A stretch of 64,000 bases of DNA from an uncultured Bacteroidia bacterium (GCA_902778105.1 CACYWN010000021.1:1-64000), one strand, 5' to 3'. Counted from the stretch's first letter, positions 26,586-35,800 are shown. The notes: generated by a model from the sequence alone, not told the origin. Numbers and translations are program-made.

Positions 26586-28579
26586 CAGAGCGTGCCGTAC
26601 TTCCTGCCGTACGCGAGCATCTGCCCGATGTAGTCGTCGGAGTAGACGATTTCGTAGTCCACCACCTTCCCATCCTTTTCGACGGGACGGATTTCCGGGT
26701 TGATGAATCCGCCGTAGGGCTTCAGCTCCAGGGCGTCATAGCGCTCCTTCACTTCCTTGTGGAGGGTCGGGTCGATGTGGACGGCATAGGTCTCGATGAG
26801 ATGCTTGCCGGCGGCGTAGTCGCCTTCGGACTTGATGCGCTGGATCTCGGCCAGCAGCTGGGCGAACAGGCCGCGGAGCTTCCCGTAGTCATTGACTACG
26901 AAATAGGTCTTGCCGTCACGGACTTTCTTTTCGATGACGTTGTCGGCGGCACCCTTCTCATAGCACCACTCGGCGACGAGTTTGCGGTTCTGCATGTGGG
27001 CCTCGGTGTTGGGGCGGCCCAGCTCCACGCGGTTGAACTGTACCATCAGGCCATTGCGGATGTAGCTGTCGTATTCCGCCTTGTAGGCTTCCGGGTCGGG
27101 CATGATGCCCAGCTCGACCATCTTGGGATCGGCCGTGTAGTAGAGTCCGAACAGGTCGGCGCGGGCTTCCTCCAAGGCGGAGGCGTATTCGCCCATCGCC
27201 GTGGTGGACACGCCGGGCAGGAGCTGTCCGGAGCCGTGGCCCAGGCACTCGTGGAGGTCGGTGTGGATCTCATCGGCGACGGTGCCCCATTTCCTGGAGC
27301 GCTCGACTTCCGCCTCGTCCCAGGCGAATTCGCTGAGGACGCTCTTCGGGAATTCCTGTGCGGAATAGTCGTAGGTATGGGTGATGTTCGCGATGGTCAC
27401 GCTCTTGGAGCCGTGCTCCTTGCGGATCCAGTCGGCGTTCGGGAGGTTGATGCCGATCGGGGTGGACGGATAGCTGTCACCGGCGAGGCACACGGCGTTG
27501 ATGACCTTGGCGGAAACGCCCTTGACCACAGCCTTGCGGAAACGCGGGTCCACGGGAGAATGGTCCTCGAACCACTGGGCGTTGGCGCTGAGTTTCTCCG
27601 TGCGGGCCGATGCCTCGAAGTCCTTGATATTCACGTAGCCTTCCCAGGAACCCTTGCGGCCCAGCGGGTCATTGTAGTCCTCGACGAAGCCGTTGATGAA
27701 ATCCACGGTGCCGATGGTATCCTTGACCCATTCGATGTTGAATTCGTCCCACTTGCGGAGGTCGCCGGTGCGGTAGTAGTCCACCAGGAGGCCCAGGGCG
27801 CGGGCCTGGATGTCGTTCTCGGCCACTTCCTTCGCCTTCAGGAGCTCGTCGCAGATCTTTTCGAGGGCGGGGGAGTAGATGCCGCCGACCTTCCAGGGCA
27901 TTTCACGGACGATGCCGTCCGGGCCCTTGACGACCTTGGTGTTGAGGCCGTAGGAGATGGGACAGGGGTCCTTCGGGTCCACGATGCCGGCATAGTATTT
28001 CTCCACTTCGTCCCGGGTGACCCCGTCATAGAAGTTCACGGCGGACAGGGCGACGATGTCGCCGGAAGTCTCGGTGGACCGGCGCTGGGGATATCTTTCC
28101 GGGTTGTAGATGACGTCCAGCAGGTCCGCGTCCTCGATGCCGACGGCTTTCAGCAGGCCAGCGAAGTAATCCTGGGGGCAGGCCGGGAAGAACTTGTCCT
28201 CGGCATAGTGGTGGTGCATGCCGTTGGAAAAGAACAGACGCTTGGCGTAGACGAGGAAGTTCTGGAAATCAGCACCTTCCCGGTCTCCCTGGTAGTTTTC
28301 CAGGATGCTTTCCACGGCGTGGCGCACGCGGAGGTTCTCCTTGCAGTTCTGGTCCCAGAGGATGTCCCGGCCGAACTTGGCGGCTTCGGCCAGGTGGTAG
28401 GCATATTCTTTCTGCTTGAGCGTCAGGCTGTCCCAGCCGGGGACCTGGTAACGCATCACCTTGAGGTCGGCGAAGGTGTCGACTGTATAGCGGAAGGGCT
28501 CTTCCGACTTCTTTTCCGAGCAGGCGCCGACGGCGGCCACGGCTCCGATTGTCATCATCATCTTGAAGAAACGTTTCAT
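26585..28579 (-). CDS. dipeptidyl-peptidase III-type lipoprotein (M49)
   Basis: A 664-aa protein with a lipoprotein signal (GAVAAVGACSEKK). The M49 zinc motif is HECLGH at 443-448 (the family has HExxxH), with the second zinc ligand in LEEARADLFGLY. Removes dipeptides from the N-terminus of short peptides; the lipid anchor places it in the periplasm or at the surface. Own promoter box at 28597-28604. Confidence 0.9.
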   Translation of the reverse strand: MKRFFKMMMTIGAVAAVGACSEKKSEEPFRYTVDTFADLKVMRYQVPGWDSLTLKQKEYAYHLAEAAKFGRDILWDQNCKENLRVRHAVESILENYQGDREGADFQNFLVYAKRLFFSNGMHHHYAEDKFFPACPQDYFAGLLKAVGIEDADLLDVIYNPERYPQRRSTETSGDIVALSAVNFYDGVTRDEVEKYYAGIVDPKDPCPISYGLNTKVVKGPDGIVREMPWKVGGIYSPALEKICDELLKAKEVAENDIQARALGLLVDYYRTGDLRKWDEFNIEWVKDTIGTVDFINGFVEDYNDPLGRKGSWEGYVNIKDFEASARTEKLSANAQWFEDHSPVDPRFRKAVVKGVSAKVINAVCLAGDSYPSTPIGINLPNADWIRKEHGSKSVTIANITHTYDYSAQEFPKSVLSEFAWDEAEVERSRKWGTVADEIHTDLHECLGHGSGQLLPGVSTTAMGEYASALEEARADLFGLYYTADPKMVELGIMPDPEAYKAEYDSYIRNGLMVQFNRVELGRPNTEAHMQNRKLVAEWCYEKGAADNVIEKKVRDGKTYFVVNDYGKLRGLFAQLLAEIQRIKSEGDYAAGKHLIETYAVHIDPTLHKEVKERYDALELKPYGGFINPEIRPVEKDGKVVDYEIVYSDDYIGQMLAYGRKYGTL

Positions 28580-28596
28580 AGGGTTTTAATTTGGTG

Positions 28597-28604
28597 CAAA
28601 AATA
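28597..28604 (-). promoter_or_regulatory. -7 box of the M49 gene
   Basis: TATTTTTG on the minus strand, 17 bases before the ATG; divergent from the box at 28618. Confidence 0.5.
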
Positions 28605-28617
28605 TGAAATTAATCAT

Positions 28618-28625
28618 TAACTTTG
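28618..28625 (+). promoter_or_regulatory. -7 box of the C11 protease gene
   Basis: TAACTTTG, 9 bases before the ATG at 28635; a TTTG at 28590-28593 may be the -33 element, though the space is slightly long. Confidence 0.5.
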
Positions 28626-28634
28626 CCAAGATAT

Positions 28635-29918
28635 ATGAGAAAAGTCCGGCTCATACTGATGTCTCTCCTTCTCCTGCTGTTCGCTTCCTGCGAGCGGGAA
28701 GGAACCGACGTGACCCTCTCCGTGGGCCCTTTCGGGGCGGAGACCCGGAAGGTGCTGCTGCTGTATGAAGCGGGTTTCAATTCCCTGGGTACGGACATCC
28801 GCCGCAATATCGAGACGCTGAAGGAGGGATATCTCCCCGGTAAAGGCCGTCACGACGATGTCCTTCTCGTCTTCAGCCATCTTCCCGTCAAGAGCCGGGC
28901 CTATACCCAGGCTACCGCTCCTGCCCTGGTCCGGATGTACCGGGCGAACGATATCATCGTGACGGATACCCTCAAGGTCTGGCCGGAAGGGACGGTGGCA
29001 GCGGATGCCGCCTTGGTGAACGAAGTGTTCACCACCGTCAGGGACCTGTTCCCGGCGGCGGGTTACGGCGCCGTCCTTTCTTCCCATGCGACAGGCTGGC
29101 TTCCGGAAGGCTATTTCAGCAATCCCAAGCCGTATGAGGGCAATGACCGGGGCGGCGGGAGCATCGACATATGGAGCGCATCCCGGAAGAAGACTTTCGG
29201 ACAGGAGTATTATACCGACGGCAAGAAAACCAAGGAAATCGAACTGAAGGACCTTGCCGCCGCCATTCCCTACCACCTGGACTACATCCTTTTCGACGCC
29301 TGCCTGATGGCTTCGGTGGAAGTGGCCTGGGAACTGCGGAACGTATGCACCTATCTTGCCGCCGCTCCCTGTGAAATCCCGGCGGCCGGATTCAACTACA
29401 AGACGTTGACCCAGCATCTGCTCGAGCCGGAGGTTCCTGACCTGAAAGGAGCCTGCGAGGACTATTTTTCCCAGTACGAGCACGATACCACTTACGGTGC
29501 TGCCATCACCATGCTGGACTGCCGCGCCCTGGATCCCCTGGCTTCCGTGTGCAGGGACCTTTTCTCCCGGTATCGGGATGCCATCCGCAACGTCTCCGGC
29601 AAAAACGTCCAGGTTTACGACCGTATTTCGGGCGGCAAGAATTACCTGGCCTTCTTCGACTTGAAGGATCTTCTCCGGGAAGCGGGCGCCTCCCCGTCCG
29701 ATCTGCAGGACCTGCAGGACGCCCTGGACGCCGCCACCGTGTACGAGGCCCATACCGCCCAATTCATCAACATCTCCCTGACGCGCTGCTGCGGCCTGTC
29801 CGTGTATCTCCCTTCCTATCCGGATTACAGGAAGGACACTTATCACGGGACGGAGTTCCTGGACGGTTTCTATAAAGAAAATGTTGCCTGGAACCAGGCT
29901 ACGATGCTCGTGGAATAA
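28635..29918 (+). CDS. clostripain-family (C11) cysteine peptidase lipoprotein
   Basis: A 427-aa lipoprotein (lipobox FASC). The caspase-like catalytic dyad is His151 in LSSHATGW and Cys223 in LFDACLMAS, the typical C11 pattern. Family members cut after Arg or Lys. The C-terminal half lacks a known domain. Divergent from DPP III, so an endopeptidase and a dipeptidase may share regulation. Confidence 0.88.
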   Translation: MRKVRLILMSLLLLLFASCEREGTDVTLSVGPFGAETRKVLLLYEAGFNSLGTDIRRNIETLKEGYLPGKGRHDDVLLVFSHLPVKSRAYTQATAPALVRMYRANDIIVTDTLKVWPEGTVAADAALVNEVFTTVRDLFPAAGYGAVLSSHATGWLPEGYFSNPKPYEGNDRGGGSIDIWSASRKKTFGQEYYTDGKKTKEIELKDLAAAIPYHLDYILFDACLMASVEVAWELRNVCTYLAAAPCEIPAAGFNYKTLTQHLLEPEVPDLKGACEDYFSQYEHDTTYGAAITMLDCRALDPLASVCRDLFSRYRDAIRNVSGKNVQVYDRISGGKNYLAFFDLKDLLREAGASPSDLQDLQDALDAATVYEAHTAQFINISLTRCCGLSVYLPSYPDYRKDTYHGTEFLDGFYKENVAWNQATMLVE

Positions 29919-29961
29919 GTCCGGGCCGGTTCCAGGCTCTCATTGCCCCTTCTAAAAAAGA

Positions 29962-30087
29962 AAAAGCACACCCATTCCTGAATGATAGAGCTGAGCGCAT
30001 GCGCTTGTTCGTTTCCTTCATTCTGAAAACGGGGAAAAGAACATGAATAGATGAAATACTGTCTCTGACTCGTTCTAATGCTCTTTT
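29962..30087. repeat. 126-bp REP doublet, class 2, downstream of RAYT 1
   Basis: Units 29962-30014 (AAAAGCAC...GTTCGTTT) and 30035-30087 (AAAAGAAC...GCTCTTTT) are each 53 bases with exactly 20 bases between them. The central GTTCGTTT-20-AAAAGAAC recurs at 31313-31348. Confidence 0.7.
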
Positions 30088-30174
30088 GTTTTTGTCTATC
30101 AGGTTCCCAAGACAGCTCTTTTTGCAGATTTCGATGAAGGGGTACGGACCGTCCCTGGTTCGCAAAACACTGAC

Positions 30175-31074
30175 TCAGTGGAATACTGCCTCTATGATGG
30201 CCGGATTCATCTTGACGGCCCGGGCCAGCTGCTTTCGGGACAATGTTCGACGGTTCTGCCACAGTATTTTTGCAACCTCAATGCGTTCCGCTTGGGTCAG
30301 TTTCGGAATGCGGCGTCCGAACCGCCGTTCGCTTTCTGAATTGGCTTCCTCATTCAGTTCGGAATCGCCCCTTTTTTCAAGAAATACCCTTGCGTCGTGA
30401 GCTTCCTGCTCCGCCAAGTCCTTTTTCCTGACAAACAGGAAAGAAATGAACCTTTTGGGAGAGCCGAATAGCCTCTGGACAGCATCGGCATCCACAAAGC
30501 AGCGGGGAAGGACCATTCCGTTTTCATCTAACTGCCAGTCGTCCGGAATCGCTATCCGGGTGCGGAATAGCATCCATTTTTGGCGGACGGTCAAGTCACC
30601 GACCCGCTTCACCGGGCGATCGGAAGCCGGATGAAAAAACAGCCGGCCCACGCCCCAGGGATAATCCTCAGGCAAGAACGGATACCCGGCGTCCATGGGA
30701 TTCCGGAAAACGTAGATGATTTTTTGCATCAGTTCGATGTCGTCCCGAATGGGTTCCGGGTGGATCCAGATCCCATCATTCAACAGGTAGTCCCTTCCGG
30801 TACGATGGAAATACATGGTCAACAACCTTTTCATTTGGATTGTGAACGAGGCGATGTCTTCCGCCTTGCCTTGGGTGATGAGATGGAAATGGGTATCCAT
30901 TACAACAGGACAATATACACGGAGTTTGTATCTGTGGGCCAGTACGGCGATCAGATTCATTGCAAAAACCTTGTCTTTCGGTAATTCGAATAGGACGGAC
31001 ACCCGGGTCCCATCCGAACAGATGTGGTAGCAATCCTGAACAGGATGCCGTTCCCACTGCACATAACTCTCCAT
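30175..31074 (-). CDS. REP-associated tyrosine transposase (RAYT 1, Y1/IS200-like)
   Basis: A 299-aa HUH-type transposase-like protein. The metal-binding HUH motif is His62-Phe-His64 in MDTHFHL and the nucleophile is probably Tyr121 in YVFRNPMDAGY. The C-terminus has a helix-turn-helix (TLSRKQLARAVKMNPAII). The ATG at 31074 was chosen because the same MES...VQWERHPVQ start is conserved in the paralogue at 36174, which has the same length and aligns along its whole length. Doublet repeats lie 87 bases after the stop and 193 bases before the start. RAYTs nick and mobilise REP elements rather than their own gene. Confidence 0.9.
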   Translation of the reverse strand: MESYVQWERHPVQDCYHICSDGTRVSVLFELPKDKVFAMNLIAVLAHRYKLRVYCPVVMDTHFHLITQGKAEDIASFTIQMKRLLTMYFHRTGRDYLLNDGIWIHPEPIRDDIELMQKIIYVFRNPMDAGYPFLPEDYPWGVGRLFFHPASDRPVKRVGDLTVRQKWMLFRTRIAIPDDWQLDENGMVLPRCFVDADAVQRLFGSPKRFISFLFVRKKDLAEQEAHDARVFLEKRGDSELNEEANSESERRFGRRIPKLTQAERIEVAKILWQNRRTLSRKQLARAVKMNPAIIEAVFH

Positions 31075-31117
31075 CACAAATCGTTTTTGCAAAGATCGGA
31101 AGAAAAAACCGGACGAG

Positions 31118-31134
31118 CCGTTTTTAAACGTTTA
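31118..31134 (-). promoter_or_regulatory. 17-base motif shared by both RAYT leaders
   Basis: On the minus strand TAAACGTTTAAAAACGG, identical to 36107-36123 before the second RAYT gene and 43 bases from the ATG (50 in the other gene). It contains the palindrome TAAACGTTTA. Could be a promoter-operator or a binding site of the RAYT protein itself. Confidence 0.6.
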
Positions 31135-31267
31135 TCTGAAAAAACGCCATCTGAACTGTATTCCATGGACATTTTATCAACAAATGGCTGGAATAACATG
31201 TTAAAACAATCGGCACGATAAGGCAAGGCAGTTATCAGTTGCCCTTTTGCTCCTTTTTTGAGAAAGG

Positions 31268-31393
31268 GAGCGAACGCCAAGTGGCAAATAATGCACTATG
31301 ATTAAGCATTGTGTTCGTTTCCCCCAAATTAAAAACGGGGAAAAGAACACGAGATATAGATATGGGCCAAGAATCACAACTCCCTGTGCGTTT
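31268..31393. repeat. 126-bp REP doublet, class 2, upstream of RAYT 1
   Basis: The central palindrome GTGTTCGTTTCCCC (31311-31324) and GGGGAAAAGAACAC (31337-31350) pairs with one mismatch; GTTCGTTT and AAAAGAAC are exactly 20 bases apart. The right unit ends near GTGCGTTTT (31386-31394); the left unit is more degenerate. The rest of 31075-31441 holds no gene. Confidence 0.6.
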
Positions 31394-31441
31394 TGTTTGG
31401 ACAAAAGTTCAGGGAGCCGTTCAATTCGAAGTTGCTGAGCG

Positions 31442-32026
31442 CTAGAACCGCAGCGCCATGCCCACACCGGAAGGTGTCGGGCCGAAGGTGAGTTCGGCCG
31501 CAGGGGTGACGGGAGGAAGACCGGCCGCATCGCAGGATGCGGCAAGGTTGCGGAGACGGTGGTTCCCGACACAGAGAAGGACGACGCCGGTCGTGCCGAC
31601 AGCGATGCCGGCCAGCATCGCCGCACCGCCGATCTGGACCCGGGGACCCATGTCGTCCCACATCTTGTCCACGGCCTCCTGGCCGCCGATGGCGGCGAAA
31701 ATCGAACCGACCACACCGGCCAGCAGATAGACTCCGCCATAACAGAGTCCGGCGACGGCCAGGGTATAGCCGCCGGCCGTGAGTCCGATTCCCCAGCCCC
31801 GCTGGTCTACGTACCGGTCCCATTCGGCGACCATTTCCGCACCGCCGACCTGGTCCAGCAGGGCGCGCGTCGTTTCCTGGTCCAGTTTTTCTCCCAGGAC
31901 GGCGATTCGCGCCCCTTTCATTTTCAGGTCACCCTGATGCCATTCGGGAACATACTGGGCATGGCCATTCAGGCAGGCCAGGGAAAAGACGAAGACGATC
32001 AGCAGGATCCGTAAAAATGGTTTCAT
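31442..32026 (-). CDS. exported protein of unknown function
   Basis: A 194-aa protein from the ATG at 32026 with a signal peptide ending near GHAQ. A soluble stretch (residues 25-80) is followed by two glycine-rich hydrophobic segments (about 82-110 and 128-152) and a final TFGPTPSGVGMALRF, a Phe-terminated end like those of outer-membrane proteins. I do not recognise the family. A TATTTTTG box lies 24 bases upstream. Confidence 0.65.
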   Translation of the reverse strand: MKPFLRILLIVFVFSLACLNGHAQYVPEWHQGDLKMKGARIAVLGEKLDQETTRALLDQVGGAEMVAEWDRYVDQRGWGIGLTAGGYTLAVAGLCYGGVYLLAGVVGSIFAAIGGQEAVDKMWDDMGPRVQIGGAAMLAGIAVGTTGVVLLCVGNHRLRNLAASCDAAGLPPVTPAAELTFGPTPSGVGMALRF

Positions 32027-32050
32027 CGACGCAAGCAGTTGGTTCTTTCG

Positions 32051-32058
32051 CAAAAATA
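32051..32058 (-). promoter_or_regulatory. -7 box of the 194-aa exported protein
   Basis: TATTTTTG on the minus strand, overlapping the gene-free space just before the ATG. Confidence 0.5.
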
Positions 32059-32066
32059 GGAAATTA

Positions 32067-32984
32067 TCACGGGTCGGCAAGCAGGCAGCGGGATAATTTC
32101 GCATAATGGTCTTCCGAAAGGATGCCGGCCTTGTGCAGTCCCTCGACCGTCCAGGCTTCCCTGGGTTGGTGGGCGCGGTACAGGACGACCGAATGCGCTT
32201 CTTCCTTCGAAAGATAGGGATGGCGGGCCAAATCGGCCTCGGAGAGTGTCCAGAGGGGGTAAGGTGTCGGTTTTGAACAGGCGATCAGGTCTTTCAGCCC
32301 GTCATATTTCTCCTGGTCGAAATGATAGATGTCCATCAGCTGCTCCGGGTGGGAATAGCCGCCGAGTTCCTTCCGGTAGGAGACCATCTTCGCGGCGAAA
32401 TACGGCCCGATGCCCGGAAGTGTCTCGAAGGCGGCGCTGTCGGCCCGGTTGATGTCGATCCGGGGAATGTCGATATAAGGCTGCAGCCGCTCAAAGACGG
32501 AATCGGCTACCACATAGGATCTGGCGAAATCCGACGGACGGCGGAAACGGCCGCCTTTGGCCCGGTAGTTCAGGATGGACTGCGCCTGCTTCTCGGAGAA
32601 GCCCAGCCGCATCAAGTCCTCCAGCGAAGCCGTGTTCGGATTGAACCGGAAGGACTCCACCCGGCGGGGGGACGCTTTCTCCCGGATGCGGACGGCTTCG
32701 GGCGCGTGCTCCGACTGTTTCCGGACCGTAACCATGCCCTGGACCGGCTCCGAAGGCCGTCCGGAGGGATGGCTCCCCGCATCCTGCCCGGACAGGATTT
32801 CCTCCGCCAGGGCCCGGTCCACGACGTACACCGTGTCCGGCCGGTCCCGGTCCGCTACGATACGGGTCACGGCCGCCTTGTGGACGAACAGGGCGACTTG
32901 ATAACCGATGATCAGGAAAACGAGCGCGATGGCGCCTACCGTGAAACTACGAGTCGGATTCTTCTGTCTCTTCCCCTCTTCCAT
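32067..32984 (-). CDS. membrane-anchored helix-hairpin-helix protein (ComEA-like)
   Basis: A 305-aa protein: cytoplasmic basic tail, one transmembrane helix (about 15-35), a variable linker, then repeated HhH motifs: FNPNTASLEDLMRLGFS (about 118), INRADSAAFETLPGIGPYFA (about 190) and a weaker one near 265-295. The arrangement resembles ComEA, which binds DNA during uptake, but three HhH units and length make it a distinct Bacteroidetes type. Overlaps rsmI by 38 bases. Confidence 0.8.
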   Translation of the reverse strand: MEEGKRQKNPTRSFTVGAIALVFLIIGYQVALFVHKAAVTRIVADRDRPDTVYVVDRALAEEILSGQDAGSHPSGRPSEPVQGMVTVRKQSEHAPEAVRIREKASPRRVESFRFNPNTASLEDLMRLGFSEKQAQSILNYRAKGGRFRRPSDFARSYVVADSVFERLQPYIDIPRIDINRADSAAFETLPGIGPYFAAKMVSYRKELGGYSHPEQLMDIYHFDQEKYDGLKDLIACSKPTPYPLWTLSEADLARHPYLSKEEAHSVVLYRAHQPREAWTVEGLHKAGILSEDHYAKLSRCLLADP

Positions 32985-33684
32985 AGCGCTTCTTTTTGAC
33001 AGGTTTTACCGGCTCCGCGCCGGCGACGACAAGGACGATTTCGCCTTTGGGTTCATGCTCCCGGAACCAGGCGGCGACTTCCTGGAGGGAGCCCCTGCGA
33101 TGCTCCTCGTGCATTTTGGATATCTCTCGGGCGACAGAACAACGGCGATCCGGTCCGAAATGCTCCGCCAGCTGTTCCAGCGTCTTGACGAGCCGGTATG
33201 GCGATTCATAGAAAACCATCGTGCGGGTCTCCGCCTCCAGCGCGGTCAGGAGCGTCTGCCGTCCCTTTTTCTGCGGAAGGAAGCCCTCGAAGCAGAAACG
33301 GTCGCAGGGCAGGCCGGAGGAAACGATGGCCGGGATGCAGGCCGTCGCTCCGGGAAGGGTCTGCACCTCGATTCCTTCCTCCGCACACGTGCGGGCCAGC
33401 AGGAAACCGGGATCGGAGATGCCGGGCGTGCCGGCATCGCTGATGAGGGCGACGTTCAGTCCCCCCAGGATGCGTTCCTTCACCAGCTGGACGGTCTGGT
33501 GCTCGTTGAACTTGTGATGCGACTGCAAGGGCCGCCGGATGTCATAATGATGCAGGAGGACCGAGCTCGTACGCGTGTCCTCCGCCAGGATCAGGTCGGC
33601 TTCCTTCAGGACCTGGACCGCCCGGAAGGTCATGTCTTCGAGATTCCCGACCGGCGTCGGGACGATATACAGCTTTCCCGCCAT
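32947..33684 (-). CDS. rsmI: 16S rRNA (cytidine-1402 2'-O)-methyltransferase
   Basis: A 245-aa member of the tetrapyrrole-methylase fold. Signatures: YIVPTPVGNLEDMTFRA, LAEDTRTSSVLL, HEHQ-like FNEHQT, ALISDAGTPGISDPG and FEGFLPQKKGRQ. It methylates C1402 in 16S rRNA. Start overlaps the stop of the upstream gene, and its own end overlaps the HhH gene. Confidence 0.95.
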   Translation of the reverse strand: MAGKLYIVPTPVGNLEDMTFRAVQVLKEADLILAEDTRTSSVLLHHYDIRRPLQSHHKFNEHQTVQLVKERILGGLNVALISDAGTPGISDPGFLLARTCAEEGIEVQTLPGATACIPAIVSSGLPCDRFCFEGFLPQKKGRQTLLTALEAETRTMVFYESPYRLVKTLEQLAEHFGPDRRCSVAREISKMHEEHRRGSLQEVAAWFREHEPKGEIVLVVAGAEPVKPVKKKRYGRGEETEESDS

Positions 33685-34370
33685 CAGCCCAGTTTCTTGC
33701 GGATGGCCATCATGAAGTTGTAGACGATGTCGGACTTGAAGTTCCAGTCCGGGAAGGTCTCCACCAGATAGTCGACGGCTTCGTCCAGGGTGCCCATGGC
33801 ATTGAGGGTGCCGATCGTCTGGTCATAGAGGGCGTAGTCTTCCTTGAACAGGGTGCCGATGAAAAGGGCTCTGTCATACAGGGAGATGCCGCTGCGGATG
33901 TTCTTGACCGCCACGCCGGGTTTGTCCAGCCGCCACGCCATCCTTTCCGTATCCGGTTTCGGGGCAGCCGGCTTCACCGGTGGAACGGGTGCCGGTTCCT
34001 CCGGATCGGGCGCAGGTACTTCGAACACGCGCACGGGCTGCTCAGGTGCCGGTTCCACAGGCAGATCCTCGACAACCGGCCCGGGCTCGACCGGCAGGTC
34101 CTCCGGAACCAGGTCGGGCTCCTCCGGAAGGGGTGCAGGCTCTTCCGGCTGGGATGCAGGTTCTTCCGGCAGGTCGGCCACGCCGATTTCCATGTCCGTG
34201 AAATCAACTTCGTCCGGCGCGGGTTCCGGGGCAGGTTCCGCCGCGGCCTCTTCCTCGGCGGCAAGCCGCTGGTACGCAGCGAGCTGGTCCTCCAGCCCCC
34301 GGATCTGGTCCTTGAGCGAAGCGATGGCCGCTTCGATTTCTCTCAAGATTTCTGTGCTGTTTTTCTCCAT
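33684..34370 (-). CDS. coiled-coil, Pro/Glu-linker protein of unknown function
   Basis: A 228-aa protein in three parts: a coiled coil (residues 5-40), a very acidic Pro-Glu-Ala repeat-like linker (about 40-130) and a compact C-terminal domain (about 140-228) with SGISLYDRALFIGTLF and FPDWNFKSDIVYNFMMAI. I believe the last domain is conserved in Bacteroidales but know no function. Linker length is probably variable. Divergent from tdk; first gene before rsmI. Confidence 0.75.
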   Translation of the reverse strand: MEKNSTEILREIEAAIASLKDQIRGLEDQLAAYQRLAAEEEAAAEPAPEPAPDEVDFTDMEIGVADLPEEPASQPEEPAPLPEEPDLVPEDLPVEPGPVVEDLPVEPAPEQPVRVFEVPAPDPEEPAPVPPVKPAAPKPDTERMAWRLDKPGVAVKNIRSGISLYDRALFIGTLFKEDYALYDQTIGTLNAMGTLDEAVDYLVETFPDWNFKSDIVYNFMMAIRKKLG

Positions 34371-34377
34371 AAATGAC

Positions 34378-34385
34378 TATCTTTG
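34378..34385 (+). promoter_or_regulatory. -7 box of tdk
   Basis: TATCTTTG, 28 bases before the tdk ATG. Confidence 0.6.
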
Positions 34386-34413
34386 TCCAAGTCAACATTA
34401 GCAAAGTAAGGAA

Positions 34414-34992
34414 ATGTTTTTGGAAAACACAAGAAAATCGGGCTGCATTGAAGTGATCTGCGGTTCGATGTTCTCCGGCAAGACGGAGGAACTCATCCGG
34501 AGGCTCAAGCGCGCCCAGTTCGCCAAGCAGAAAATCGCCACGTTCAAGCCCACCATCGACAAGCGCTATTCGGACCTGGATGTCGTCTCGCACGATTCCC
34601 ACAGCATTTCCTGCACCCCCATCAAGTCTCCTTCCCGGATGCTCCAGATCGACCCGGACGTGGAGGTCGTCGGAATCGACGAAGCCCAGTTCTTCGACGA
34701 GAGCATCATCTCCGTCGCCCAGGAACTGGCCGGCCGCGGCATCCGTGTGATCATCGCCGGACTGGACACCGACTTCCTGGGGAAGCCCTTCGGCCCGATG
34801 CCCGGTCTCATGGCCATCGCCGAGGACGTCCAGAAGGTCCATGCCATCTGCGTCCGCTGCGGCTCCCTTGCGAACCATTCCCACCGTCTGTCCGCCAGCA
34901 AGAAACTGGTCGTCCTGGGAGAAAAGGACACCTATGAGCCACTCTGCCGCGATTGCTACAACAAGGCGCTGAAGGAAGACCAGGAGGGATAG
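34414..34992 (+). CDS. tdk: thymidine kinase
   Basis: A 192-aa type II thymidine kinase. P-loop [14 protein letters not shown] near residue 17, DEAQFFDE with the catalytic Glu near 90, and zinc-binding cysteine pairs in CVRCG and CRDCY. Phosphorylates thymidine for salvage. The next gene starts two bases after its stop. Confidence 0.95.
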   Translation: MFLENTRKSGCIEVICGSMFSGKTEELIRRLKRAQFAKQKIATFKPTIDKRYSDLDVVSHDSHSISCTPIKSPSRMLQIDPDVEVVGIDEAQFFDESIISVAQELAGRGIRVIIAGLDTDFLGKPFGPMPGLMAIAEDVQKVHAICVRCGSLANHSHRLSASKKLVVLGEKDTYEPLCRDCYNKALKEDQEG

Positions 34993-34994
34993 CT

Positions 34995-35669
34995 ATGAGA
35001 AGGTTTCATTGTTCGATACTTCTGATCATCGCCTTTGCGATGTCCTCCTGTGGAACGGCACGGTATTATGCCGGATTCACCCCGGCGACCGCCTCGGAAG
35101 GGATGGTCCTGCTGGGCCCCAGTTCTGTCCAGTTCTATCTGGACGACAAGAACGTGGAGTCCTATGACGATTCCCTTTCCACGGTTTCCGAAGCGTTGAT
35201 CGCCACGCTGGTCAATGACATGCCCCTCCCCATCACAGGGCGGATTCAACTGGATTCCCTCCGGAAAGAGGAGGCGGTGGGTTTCATGCGGTTCCTGAAT
35301 ACCAAGGACGCCAAGGTCAGGGGAGAGTATCCGATTCCGGACTTGCTGGACGAAATCCTCGAAGCGGAAGGCCGGCGCTACGGCCTGCTCATCTATGCCG
35401 ATGGCATGAGCCGGGATACGAAAGGCTATGCGAAGGAAGTGGCCAAGGATGTCCTCCTGGGAGTAGCCACCGCCGTGCTCACGATGGGAATGGCCTCCAT
35501 CTACGGCACCTCGGTCTACTGCGTCTCCCACATCTATGCCGCCATCCTGGATTCCGAAACGGACCGTATCGTCTTCTACAACATGTCCGTTCCCACGGAA
35601 AGTCACCCGCTCAAAATCGGCCCTGTCCGCAAGCAGCTGGACGGCATCTTCCGCGATTTCCTGAAATAA
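34995..35669 (+). CDS. lipoprotein of unknown function
   Basis: A 224-aa protein with lipobox MSSC (Cys15). The middle is soluble with RYGLLIYADGMSRD; residues about 150-175 form a hydrophobic, glycine-rich segment that could insert in a membrane. No family recognised. Its stop lies five bases before a REP doublet. Confidence 0.7.
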   Translation: MRRFHCSILLIIAFAMSSCGTARYYAGFTPATASEGMVLLGPSSVQFYLDDKNVESYDDSLSTVSEALIATLVNDMPLPITGRIQLDSLRKEEAVGFMRFLNTKDAKVRGEYPIPDLLDEILEAEGRRYGLLIYADGMSRDTKGYAKEVAKDVLLGVATAVLTMGMASIYGTSVYCVSHIYAAILDSETDRIVFYNMSVPTESHPLKIGPVRKQLDGIFRDFLK

Positions 35670-35674
35670 AAACG

Positions 35675-35800
35675 AAAAGCGTATTACTGCTCAACGTAGA
35701 GCTCCTGAATGTGTTCTGCCCGCTTTTGCCTGCTTTAAAAGTATGGGAAAAGCGGGCAGATCATTGACTGGCTGCGTGAGATTGCTGTTCATCCGCTTTT
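35675..35800. repeat. 126-bp REP doublet, class 1, upstream of RAYT 2
   Basis: Units 35675-35727 (AAAAGCGT...CCGCTTTT) and 35748-35800 (AAAAGCGG...CCGCTTTT), 53 bases each, 20 bases apart. Across the gap a perfect 13-bp inverted repeat is present (TCTGCCCGCTTTT 35715-35727 and AAAAGCGGGCAGA 35748-35760). Confidence 0.85.
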
